A stretch of DNA of 64,000 nucleotides from the NCBI GenBank assembly GCA_020634615.1, contig JACKBI010000005.1:186001-250000 (forward strand), given 5' to 3'. A program made the position numbers and the translations under genes. This document shows, one piece after another, positions 18,236-26,142 of this stretch. Origin of the DNA: Anaerolineales bacterium (lineage in GTDB: Bacteria > Chloroflexota > Anaerolineae > JAAEKA01). Position 1 is the first letter of the stretch. Every line of letters begins with the position of its first letter. The notes under the pieces are model-generated. The model was not told where the DNA came from and made no database searches. It was given only the letters and a program-made list of their open reading frames with translations.

Positions 18236-20244
18236 CAGTTGCTCCTGCTGTTGTCAAGACCTGTCGATCCTGACTGCGTCGCAATCATCAGCGAGCGCGA
18301 GTAGGTGCGCTCGAAGGAATAGCCGTCGCCCGTCTGGCCGGTGATTCGAACGGTTGCGCCGCGTACGCCGTTCAGACCATCCAGCCGGTAGTCAAGGGTT
18401 GCTCCTGTTGCCGACATTGCCTCACGTACGCGACCCGCATCAACCGTGGTCAATGTCACCTGGCTGACTTGCGAGCGGTCTTGCGCAGTAGAAGTTGCCT
18501 GACTGTCGTGCACAGCCGACTGCAAGTGAAGTGGTTGGTCGGCCGGGACCGCAGCGGTCGGGAAACCGTCCAGCGAGACCTGCAGGCTGCTGTCCAGCGT
18601 CGCCAGTGCATAGTAAGCGCCACCGCGCTGGCCGTCCAGCAGCAGTTGCCAGTCGCCCGGCTGCGGATTGGCTACATCCATCTGCCAGGCTGTGGCACCC
18701 TCGAACAGGACAGCACCCTCGGTTGAGACGGCCTGTAGTGGGTAGATCGCGCCGTCGGGCGCTTTCAGCCTGGCGGTCAGCGAGGGGTCCGAAACCAGCA
18801 CGGTGAACACCACATCTTTCGCCTGCGGTTCGACCGGAAACGTCGCTGTCAGCGGGCCATCAATCAGCCCGCCGCGCGCAATCTGGTTCAGTGTGCCCGA
18901 AGCAGGTACGCTGCCTGCGGATGGAGCCGGGCTGGTCTCCCGCACCACCGGCTGCGACCCTGCGTTGGCCCCTGTCCCGCTCAAGGCGAGCGGCAGATAT
19001 GTTGTGCGGATCTGCGCGTTTGTCGGGAAGACATAGAGATATTGTGTGGCTGAAACGGTTCCGGCGCCGTTGGCAACAGTGATCCTGACCGCTTTCCACC
19101 CGGGACGTTGCCAGCGGAGATTGCGCGTATCCCTGATGCCTCCGCTCACTTCCAAGGTGGCGAGGTCGGTTGCCTGCCAGGTGTAAGTGAGCGGTGTAGA
19201 GGCGAAGTCCGGTCCGGTAAGTGCTGTAAAGACATAGTCGCTGCCCACCACGCCGAAACTTGGGCCGGTGATGGTGACCGAAGTGGGCGCGTTTACTTCG
19301 ACCGGCAAGTAGGGCAGAATGCGGCTAAAGGAATTTTGGCCCATGTACAGTTCGATATGCGTCCACGGCTCCAGGAATAGAGGGGTTGCGCCAGGCAGAT
19401 ACGTACTGGCGACCGTTACGACTGCATCGTTATCACCCCCGTCCGCTTGGTTCTGTAGCCAGTTGCCCGTAATCCGCAGGATCGGTACGCCCTGCACGTC
19501 CCAGAAGTTGCCGGCGCCGGAGTAATAGTTCACGCCGTCGTCCACGGTTAATGGATCGGTGGCGGCACGGAACTCCTGCATCACCGGCGTCTGCATGGCA
19601 TAGGTAGCGTCGTCAAGCTGACCCAGCAGCCCCGCCAGCCAGGCGCCTTCGGGACTCCAAAGCTGATCGACCAGGATCGAGCCCTGATGCGGCGTTCCCA
19701 TTGTGAACAGGCTGTGTACCTTACTGCGCGCGCCGGACCAGACAATGGCCGTCTGCGCATCGATGCCGCCTTTGGAATGAGCGATGATATCGACCTGGCT
19801 GACGCCGTAGTATTGTGTAATGGCGTCCAGTTGTTGCGCCAGCACCGCGCCGTTGACGTAGTTATCGTTGGCGGGTCGCCGCTCCACGCTGCAATCAGGT
19901 GGTGTGTTGTCATCGACGTTGAGGTTAACAAACGCGGTGCGGTAGCCGGCGCCGTAGGCGCGGGAGTACATTTCGTTGCGGCCAGCGTAGGTCTGATCGG
20001 TCCACCAGTCCAGCGCCAGTCCCGACAGTCCATGGACAAAAACCAGCACCGGGGCGTGACTGCCGCCCGGCGGCACGGCGCCGTAAAAGATGTTGTCAAT
20101 GACGCAGTTACCCGTAGGTGGCAGCGCCTGAGGATCGGGCGGAAGAGCCTGTTTACTCACAGCAGCCCGCGCGGGCGTCACCATTGCAAGGCTACACGCA
20201 ACCGTCGCCAGCATCACCAGGGCTCGCAAAATTCTCGTTCGCAT
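18235..20244 (-). CDS. Secreted lipase-like alpha/beta hydrolase (copy 2)
   Basis: A 669-residue exported paralogue of the gene at 13687-15405. The signal peptide (residues 5-28) is followed by VLVFVHGLSGLALDWW, the nucleophile elbow VDIIAHSKGGIDAQ and a GTPHQGS loop. The order of motifs and the flanking sequence (TGNCVIDNIFYGAVPPGG) match the paralogue closely. It differs by an extra Ig-like region (about residues 320-410) before the TTYLPLALSG linker. The C-terminal half is beta-rich. It starts 3 bases after the sulfotransferase stop and overlaps the DUF362 gene at its end, so it sits in the tightest part of the operon. A role in acting on the exported glycolipid is inference only. Confidence 0.82.
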   Translation of the reverse strand: MRTRILRALVMLATVACSLAMVTPARAAVSKQALPPDPQALPPTGNCVIDNIFYGAVPPGGSHAPVLVFVHGLSGLALDWWTDQTYAGRNEMYSRAYGAGYRTAFVNLNVDDNTPPDCSVERRPANDNYVNGAVLAQQLDAITQYYGVSQVDIIAHSKGGIDAQTAIVWSGARSKVHSLFTMGTPHQGSILVDQLWSPEGAWLAGLLGQLDDATYAMQTPVMQEFRAATDPLTVDDGVNYYSGAGNFWDVQGVPILRITGNWLQNQADGGDNDAVVTVASTYLPGATPLFLEPWTHIELYMGQNSFSRILPYLPVEVNAPTSVTITGPSFGVVGSDYVFTALTGPDFASTPLTYTWQATDLATLEVSGGIRDTRNLRWQRPGWKAVRITVANGAGTVSATQYLYVFPTNAQIRTTYLPLALSGTGANAGSQPVVRETSPAPSAGSVPASGTLNQIARGGLIDGPLTATFPVEPQAKDVVFTVLVSDPSLTARLKAPDGAIYPLQAVSTEGAVLFEGATAWQMDVANPQPGDWQLLLDGQRGGAYYALATLDSSLQVSLDGFPTAAVPADQPLHLQSAVHDSQATSTAQDRSQVSQVTLTTVDAGRVREAMSATGATLDYRLDGLNGVRGATVRITGQTGDGYSFERTYSRSLMIATQSGSTGLDNSRSN

Positions 20245-20247
20245 CAG

Positions 20248-21237
20248 TTATTTCTGCGTCTCGTAGTTAAACTTATTCAGATAGGCAGCCATCGTACGGC
20301 TGACCTTGGGCCACCTGCGCTGCAACTCGTCAGCCAGCGGCACATCGCGCGCCTTGATGTAGCTGGCGTAATCGATGTCGGCATAGGTGTCAATCGACAA
20401 GGCCTGCATAATGCTGGCAACCGTCGTTCCTGGGTCGGTGCACAAGTCTTCGTATCGCACTGTAACACAGTCTGCGGCAGGAAGGCTGGCATGATTCTCC
20501 ATGTAGTAGTCCGTGGCGCGTTGCACATGGCGGATCGCCCAGCGCAAGCCCAGGTCGAAGTGCGACGAAAACATGAACCGGGTCAGCGCCAAACGCACCG
20601 GCTGATGGAAGAGTGCATCGTACCAGTCGGCCACCAGCGCGACGTACTCGTTGCGGGCGCCGAGCAGCGAGTGCATGGTGGTCATCTGCGAGTTGATCAC
20701 CTCTGGTGGGTAGCGGTGAATGAAGATGAACTTGCTGTCGGGAAACACCTGCTTGACATACAGAAAATTGCGAAAGTAATCCCACGGGTTCTTGAGCAGG
20801 ATGGGCAACGTGTTGCCTGACGTCAACTGCAGTTTCTTGCACAGCGCCACCAGATCGGCCACGTTATCCTCGCGCAACTGCGGCCGCGAGCCGCCGTTTC
20901 GCAAAATAAAGCCATACTCTTCAGGCGTATCTGCGTCCACTGACACCCGGTCGAAGACCCGGTCCTGCATGCCGCGCTGGCGCAGATAGTTGTTCAGTTC
21001 CTCTTTAGACTCAGTTGTGCTGTGGTTGACATGATCATACAACAGCCGGTTGAAGCGCGCGATGTCGTAGACGGTGACGATGTTGAAGCAGCCGGTCGCG
21101 CCCAGTATCTTGTAGAGGATGGTCGTACCGCTGCGGTGATCTCCCATGACGAAGACAGGCCGAAACGTGACAGCGGTCAGGAGATCGCGGTACTGCGCGT
21201 CGAGATCGCTCCGGTCGAGCGTTGCTGTGGCTGTCAT
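20248..21237 (-). CDS. PAPS-dependent sulfotransferase-like protein
   Basis: A protein of about 329 residues in the cytosol. The 5'-phosphosulfate loop reads FVMGDHRSGTTIL and the 3'-phosphate region FIFIHRYPPEVINSQM, the two cofactor sites of sulfotransferase families that move sulfate from PAPS to carbohydrate or lipid hydroxyls. The remaining sequence (LLKNPWDYFRN, VRYEDLCTDPG) fits the Sulfotransfer_3 type. The frame is open further upstream, but the ATG at 21237 overlaps the stop of the upstream glycosidase gene as ATGA, which decides the start. Position among sugar genes suggests it sulfates a glycolipid; the acceptor is not proven. Confidence 0.82.
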   Translation of the reverse strand: MTATATLDRSDLDAQYRDLLTAVTFRPVFVMGDHRSGTTILYKILGATGCFNIVTVYDIARFNRLLYDHVNHSTTESKEELNNYLRQRGMQDRVFDRVSVDADTPEEYGFILRNGGSRPQLREDNVADLVALCKKLQLTSGNTLPILLKNPWDYFRNFLYVKQVFPDSKFIFIHRYPPEVINSQMTTMHSLLGARNEYVALVADWYDALFHQPVRLALTRFMFSSHFDLGLRWAIRHVQRATDYYMENHASLPAADCVTVRYEDLCTDPGTTVASIMQALSIDTYADIDYASYIKARDVPLADELQRRWPKVSRTMAAYLNKFNYETQK

Positions 21238-22934
21238 GACCCATGTCCGATCAGCAGCGCTTGCACTGAATACGCGGGAACCGTCAGCGTGAACGCCGGT
21301 CCGTCCACCGAATACGCGCGCCGTTGCAGCGCTACCTTGTCGGTCTGCTTCCAACTGTTGTTGTCTGAAGGACTGTTTCCCGTCACCGTCAGCAAAGTGC
21401 CCGGCCCGCCGACGTTGCCACTCAGGTTGACCTGCACGGAAACGGGTGACTTGCTGGCGTTGGTGACAATCAGGCTGAGCTGGTCGCCGCTCTCGGAGCG
21501 CAGCGCGGTCACATCCAGCGCCGGTACACCATTGGCGAACGTCGGCGAGCGATCAACTGCGACCTGCACTGCATTGGGCTGAAACGCCTCGGACCAGAGC
21601 TGTGCAACAGCCGCCGCGGCCGTTCCCATCACCTGCGGTTGGTTCTCCTGCCCGCGGAAGAGGAAGTAGCCCTCCCGGATGTCCGTCAGCCGGGGCCGCA
21701 TGGTCGGCTTCGGGAACGGCGCGTACAACCCCAGGTGAATAGCGCCGGCTACATCGTCGCGCGATGCCAGCGTGTGTAACGTGCGCGAGGTGGCCAGTGC
21801 ACCTTGCAGCGCGGTTCCTTTTGCCAGCGGTTTGACCCAGCCGCCGTAGACGTTCCACTCGGTGATCATGATGCGGCTCAGCCGCTGGCGCGCCGCATCA
21901 GAAGGCGCAAATGCCTTCACATCGTTCGCTGTTCGATCCAGCAGCGCTGTCAGCCCGTTGTCCATAGAAGTCATCATGAAATCGTAGTCCGTGCGCCGGT
22001 CATTCCAGCCGCCATACCAGTGAAAATAGAGATAGTCCAGCAGATCGCCCGCATCGCGGATCACAAGCTGGCTCCAGGTTAGCCCGTCAGCAGCCGCGAC
22101 ATCCTTAGTGGCTGTGCCTATCACCGCGGAGTCGCCGATCTGGAAGGGATTGACATAAGCCATGACTTCGATCGATGGATCACGTTCTTTCATCAGTGGC
22201 ACGAAGGAACGAATCCGGTTGACGTATTCCTGCGCGGTCAGGCTGCCGATCTTGGATGCGGTGAAGTATGGCTCGTTGCCCAACTCCCAGTAGCGGATGC
22301 CGTAAGGCTGCGGGTGGCCGTTGTCGGCCCTCACCTGCGCCCAGTCCGTCCCGCCGCCGGGGTTGGAACCGTCAGCCGGTGCGTTCATATACTCGACCCA
22401 GTCGGCGGCTTCCTCGGCTGTGCCATTGACGATGTTGACCTGGATGGAACCGTCCACTGGCAGCCCTGTCGCCGTGCGATACTCCTCCAGCAACGCACCG
22501 TATTCGTCCGGACCGAACTCAAGGAAGCGAGGTGTATCGAAACTCGACTGCCGCGGTGTCGGATCCGTGCGCTTGCTGATCGGACCGATGACGTTTTTCC
22601 AGTGAAAGTCGTGGGTGATCACGCCGACGCCCGGATAGTGACCGAGAATTCCGGCGCCAAGGCTGGCGAAGGCAGACAATGCCGCCGGCTGTGTCGCCCC
22701 TGACTGGCTGTCCCGTGCGTAGGCCTGCCACGAATACCAGACAGCCTGTCCGAGCAACTGCCGTGTCACGTTTCGCTCAACTACCGAAGCATCGACACGC
22801 ACCACAACGTTCTCCTCCGCCACCGGCGTCACCTTGCCCGAAGGCGCCGGGTCGACGCATCCTGCAACGGCAAGAGCGATGACAAACAGCGCGGCAAAGA
22901 TGGCGACCCGGTGGCTAGGCAACCGCCACGCCAT
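21234..22934 (-). CDS. GH51-like glycosidase lipoprotein
   Basis: A protein of about 566 residues with a lipoprotein signal: hydrophobic stretch, then lipobox LAVAGC, so it is probably anchored on the outer face of the membrane. The catalytic region is a clan GH-A barrel: acid/base Glu in YWELGNEPYF and nucleophile Glu in MITEWNVYGG, a pairing seen in alpha-L-arabinofuranosidase-like families. The C-terminal 130 residues form a beta-sandwich as in GH51/GH39 proteins. The ATG at 22934 is chosen because the lipoprotein signal begins there; it overlaps the nucleotidyltransferase end by 20 bases. It may trim a sugar of the product or scavenge glycosides. Confidence 0.75.
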   Translation of the reverse strand: MAWRLPSHRVAIFAALFVIALAVAGCVDPAPSGKVTPVAEENVVVRVDASVVERNVTRQLLGQAVWYSWQAYARDSQSGATQPAALSAFASLGAGILGHYPGVGVITHDFHWKNVIGPISKRTDPTPRQSSFDTPRFLEFGPDEYGALLEEYRTATGLPVDGSIQVNIVNGTAEEAADWVEYMNAPADGSNPGGGTDWAQVRADNGHPQPYGIRYWELGNEPYFTASKIGSLTAQEYVNRIRSFVPLMKERDPSIEVMAYVNPFQIGDSAVIGTATKDVAAADGLTWSQLVIRDAGDLLDYLYFHWYGGWNDRRTDYDFMMTSMDNGLTALLDRTANDVKAFAPSDAARQRLSRIMITEWNVYGGWVKPLAKGTALQGALATSRTLHTLASRDDVAGAIHLGLYAPFPKPTMRPRLTDIREGYFLFRGQENQPQVMGTAAAAVAQLWSEAFQPNAVQVAVDRSPTFANGVPALDVTALRSESGDQLSLIVTNASKSPVSVQVNLSGNVGGPGTLLTVTGNSPSDNNSWKQTDKVALQRRAYSVDGPAFTLTVPAYSVQALLIGHGS

Positions 22935-23676
22935 TGCTCTCGATTCGTTGCAACCGCTCCAGATCATCGCCTGTGTTGATGTTGACGTAGGTGCCGCCGA
23001 TGTCGAAGTATCTGACCAGCCGGCCATCATCGACGGCGCACTGGATCAGATCGGGCAACTCCTTCTCGCCGCGCTTCTGGTTGATGGGCGTATACGGGAT
23101 GTAGTTAAAGATCTCGTTTCTGAACACGCAGTTGCCTGTGCCCATCAGCGCGTTGATCGGATTGCGCGGCTTCTCGATCAACCGGAAGATGCGATGGTCG
23201 GCTTCGTTGTAGATAATCGCGTAGGTCTTGCTGATTTGCGACAGATCCGTCACCTCGACGACGCCACAGATCGCGAACACGTCCTGTTCATGAAAGCTAG
23301 TTATCAACGCCTCGTGCCGCGGTTCGAACAGAACCTCGTCGGCCAGGAAGATCATGAAGTCGGCGCCGTCGATTGTCTCCTGGCAACACTCGATGGCGTG
23401 CACCAGCCCTTTGCGCTCCCATTGGATCACATACTTTACCGGCGTGTTGCCATACTGGTTGCCGTAGTGGTTGATGATCGACTCGGCCCGGTAGCTGACG
23501 ACGATGATGATCTCGCTGACGCCGGCCCGAACAGCGTTTTGCAGGCTGTACTCGATCAGCGGCTGGCCGCGGAACTCGTGCATACACTTGTTCTTGTCGT
23601 CCGTCACGCCTTCCAGGCGCGAGCCGCGGCCGCCCGCCAACACCAGCGCTTTGATGGGTCGTGCGTCGTTGCTCAT
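22915..23676 (-). CDS. Sugar nucleotidyltransferase
   Basis: A 253-residue cytosolic enzyme of the GT-A-like nucleotidyltransferase family that joins a sugar 1-phosphate to an NTP. The NTP-binding loop is LVLAGGRGSRLEG, with the Lys-containing DDKNKCM motif after it. FMIFLADEVLF corresponds to the metal-binding Asp region, and the late RLIEKPRNP is typical of sugar-phosphate nucleotidyltransferases. The ATG at 23676 overlaps the epimerase stop as ATGA, which fixes the start although the frame continues upstream. Together with the epimerase-like gene and the GT1 gene it forms a sugar activation and transfer set. Confidence 0.88.
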   Translation of the reverse strand: MSNDARPIKALVLAGGRGSRLEGVTDDKNKCMHEFRGQPLIEYSLQNAVRAGVSEIIIVVSYRAESIINHYGNQYGNTPVKYVIQWERKGLVHAIECCQETIDGADFMIFLADEVLFEPRHEALITSFHEQDVFAICGVVEVTDLSQISKTYAIIYNEADHRIFRLIEKPRNPINALMGTGNCVFRNEIFNYIPYTPINQKRGEKELPDLIQCAVDDGRLVRYFDIGGTYVNINTGDDLERLQRIESNGVAVA

Positions 23677-24701
23677 AGCTGGAAACAATCCTGGTTGTCG
23701 CTGATCCACTCGATAAGACGCTCCACGCCTTCTTTGGGCGCCACCTTCGGCTGCCAGCCCAGCTCGGTCCTCGCCTTCGAGATGTCGCAGATGAAATACC
23801 AAAGGTCGCCCAGCCGCTTGTCCTTCAATGCGACCGCGGGCTGCTTGCCCAGGATGTCGCCAATCAGCTCGATGCACTCCTGGAGCGAGATCGAGTGCGC
23901 ATGACCACCGCCGATGTTGTAGACGCCCGGCTTGCGCGTCTCATAGAAAGCGTGAAACGCCGCCACCGCGTCAGGCGCAAAGAGAATGTCGCGCACTTGC
24001 TTGCCGGTGCCAAACAGGGTGATGGGCCATCCCAACACCGAGCGGATCGCAAAGTTTGCGACCCAGCCATGATCCTCCCCGCCAAACTGCCGCGTGCCGT
24101 AGAGTCCCGTCAGACGGAACGAAGCCGCCTCGATGTTGTAGGTGTCTACGAACGACTGCAAGTAGATCTCACCCGTGCGCTTGGAGGCGTGCAGCGGCGT
24201 CACCAGTCCTCCCAGCAACGGGTGCGACTCATCGATCTCAGCCGGCGTGCGCAAATAGCGGGTGTCGCTTTCGATCAGAGTGTCGTTGATCGCATTGCCG
24301 TAGACGTGGATCGACGAGCAGTAGACCACCGGTACGCGCAGCTCTTTGGCGACCGCCAGCACGTTGTAGGTGCCCAGTACGTTGGTCGAAAAGTCGAGAT
24401 CAGGATCCTCGATAGAGATTGTCATGGCTGGCTGGGCGGCAGTGTGGATGATGAAATCGCAACCGCGGGCGTTCTCCAGCAGATACTCAAAGTCGCGCAC
24501 GTCGCCGCGCACCATCTCGACACCCAGGCCGGACAACAGGTTCCAGTTATAATCGCGCGCCTTGTCGCTGCCGTAGCCGGTCCGCTTCAGTTCATACTTG
24601 GTCATGTTGTCGTAGGAAACCACCTGGTCTCCCCGCTTGGCGTAGAACTCGCAGGTATGGGATCCAAGAAACCCACATCCACCTGTTACCAATACCCTCA
24701 T
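23673..24701 (-). CDS. NAD-dependent epimerase-like extended SDR
   Basis: A 342-residue extended SDR with the cofactor motif VTGGCGFLGSHTCEF, close in layout to nucleoside-diphosphate-sugar epimerases (some resemblance to CDP-tyvelose 2-epimerase in YDNMTKYELKRTGYG). The usual catalytic YxxxK reads LHASK: the Lys is present but Leu (codon at 24192-24194) replaces Tyr. VVYCSSIHVYG provides the Ser region. Loss of Tyr suggests either altered chemistry or a substitute base. An AAGGAG ribosome-binding site precedes the ATG, and the end overlaps the nucleotidyltransferase. It probably acts on the nucleotide sugar used by the glycosyltransferase. Confidence 0.83.
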   Translation of the reverse strand: MRVLVTGGCGFLGSHTCEFYAKRGDQVVSYDNMTKYELKRTGYGSDKARDYNWNLLSGLGVEMVRGDVRDFEYLLENARGCDFIIHTAAQPAMTISIEDPDLDFSTNVLGTYNVLAVAKELRVPVVYCSSIHVYGNAINDTLIESDTRYLRTPAEIDESHPLLGGLVTPLHASKRTGEIYLQSFVDTYNIEAASFRLTGLYGTRQFGGEDHGWVANFAIRSVLGWPITLFGTGKQVRDILFAPDAVAAFHAFYETRKPGVYNIGGGHAHSISLQECIELIGDILGKQPAVALKDKRLGDLWYFICDISKARTELGWQPKVAPKEGVERLIEWISDNQDCFQL

Positions 24702-24752
24702 AACGTTTCTCCTTAAGAATGCAACGAAAAAGTCCAGTCGCCCGCGTTGACA

Positions 24753-24808
24753 GTTCGTAGTAGCGACTTCAGTCGCCTCCGGAGGCGACTGAAGTCGCTA
24801 CTACGAAC
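24753..24808. repeat. Perfect 56-base palindrome between the GT and epimerase genes
   Basis: Two perfect 28-base arms (24753-24780 and 24781-24808) meet without a loop. It supplies the stop codon of the glycosyltransferase. A diverged half copy (20 of 23 bases) is found in purQ at 59247-59270, so this is a dispersed repeat. Confidence 0.85.
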
Positions 24809-26126
24809 CGGGCGACGATGCCAGTTGCTCCAGCAGCTCAGCCGCACGTGGCGGGCCACCTTGTCGTGCCAGCGCCGCACCCACCCGCCGCGCGTTTTCA
24901 CGGTACGACGGGTCGCTCAACAGCAGATCAACCGCAGCGCGCAGGTTTTGTGGTGTGCAATCCTTGGGTGCAATGCGAACGCCCGCGCCGCATTCTGCCA
25001 CTCGCTGCGCACTCTCCGGCAGATCCCAGCCGGTCGGGACCACGATCAATGGTACGCCGTGTGTCAGTGCGGTCAGCACCGTGCCTGCACCGCCGGTGGT
25101 GATGACGACGTCGGTGTGTGGAAACAGCGCCCCGTGCGACACAAAGCTCTCGACGCGGATGTTGCCGGCCAGCGGCCCCAGGTCCAGCGACGCGGGATCG
25201 CGCTGGTTGCCGGTGGTCATGATCACGTCGGCGTCCATATTGCCCAATCCTTGCGCAGCCGCGCTCAGCACCACCGGCTTGCGCAGATGAACCGTGCCTT
25301 CGGTGACATGCACGACCGGGCGGGCGCGTTCGGCCAGCGCAGCCAGCCAGTCCGGGACATCCTGCTGGCCGGAGCCGTGCCATAGACAGGGGCCGACGTA
25401 TTGCACTTGCGGCGGCAGGTCGCGCCGGTCGTAGTCCAGCTCCGGCGCGCTGGCAACCATGTAGAGCGGCGTTTTGCCGGAGTATGCCGTCACCGTTTCA
25501 GTCAGCGGCGGCAGTCCATAGCGTGCCCGCATCCGGTTAGCGTCGGCGCGGAACCCGGACAGCACCCTGTCCTGCGCCAGCCGCTCCACCGTCGAGCGCA
25601 GCCTGGCGCCGCGACTGCGCGGCGCCGGCAAGCCGCGACCCCACGTTGGGGCGTCGGGACCCGGCAGCGGGCAGGCGATCAACACACAGAATACTGCGAC
25701 CGGGATCGACACCAGATCCTTCAGAACCAGAATCGGACCGAAGAGGCTGATATCCGTCACCAGAACATCGGGTTGCCACTGGTCGATCGCTGCCTGCAAG
25801 TCGCTGACCTGCTGCGGCACTGTGGACAGAAACCAGTCGCTCATGGCCGCGCTGGTCTTGGTGAAATCCAGCGGCGACGCCCGCTTCACCGAGACGTTGC
25901 CGGCAAAGGACGCCTCGTCCCGGGCCAGCAGCGTCGCAGTGATGCGTTCGTCGACATCTTCAGCGTACGGGAAGTAGACGAACCCGGCCTGCTCGATGGC
26001 CGGGCGCGCCATGGAGCCACTATAGATTGCCACTTCATGGCCGCGCGCCGTCAGCGCATGGCCGAGCGCGATATTCGGCGTACGATGGCCCGCGATGGGA
26101 TAGCAGGCCAGCAGAAACCGTGCCAA
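24801..26126 (-). CDS. GT1-family (UGT/MGT-like) glycosyltransferase
   Basis: A 441-residue GT-B enzyme that transfers sugar from a nucleotide donor to a lipid or polyketide hydroxyl. The N-terminus LLACYPIAGHRTPNIALGHA is the GT1 acceptor-domain start with the catalytic-type His. The C-terminal donor motif is FVSHGALFPHTDVVITTGG followed by HGVPLIVVPTGWDLPESAQR. Related enzymes glycosylate macrolides, carotenoids and mycobacterial phenolic glycolipids. The predicted start is a TTG at 26126, and the last codons run into the palindrome. It sits 16 bases after the upstream propeller gene. It is the best candidate to glycosylate the synthase product. Confidence 0.88.
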   Translation of the reverse strand: MARFLLACYPIAGHRTPNIALGHALTARGHEVAIYSGSMARPAIEQAGFVYFPYAEDVDERITATLLARDEASFAGNVSVKRASPLDFTKTSAAMSDWFLSTVPQQVSDLQAAIDQWQPDVLVTDISLFGPILVLKDLVSIPVAVFCVLIACPLPGPDAPTWGRGLPAPRSRGARLRSTVERLAQDRVLSGFRADANRMRARYGLPPLTETVTAYSGKTPLYMVASAPELDYDRRDLPPQVQYVGPCLWHGSGQQDVPDWLAALAERARPVVHVTEGTVHLRKPVVLSAAAQGLGNMDADVIMTTGNQRDPASLDLGPLAGNIRVESFVSHGALFPHTDVVITTGGAGTVLTALTHGVPLIVVPTGWDLPESAQRVAECGAGVRIAPKDCTPQNLRAAVDLLLSDPSYRENARRVGAALARQGGPPRAAELLEQLASSPGS

Positions 26127-26142
26127 GAGAGCGCTCCGGGTT

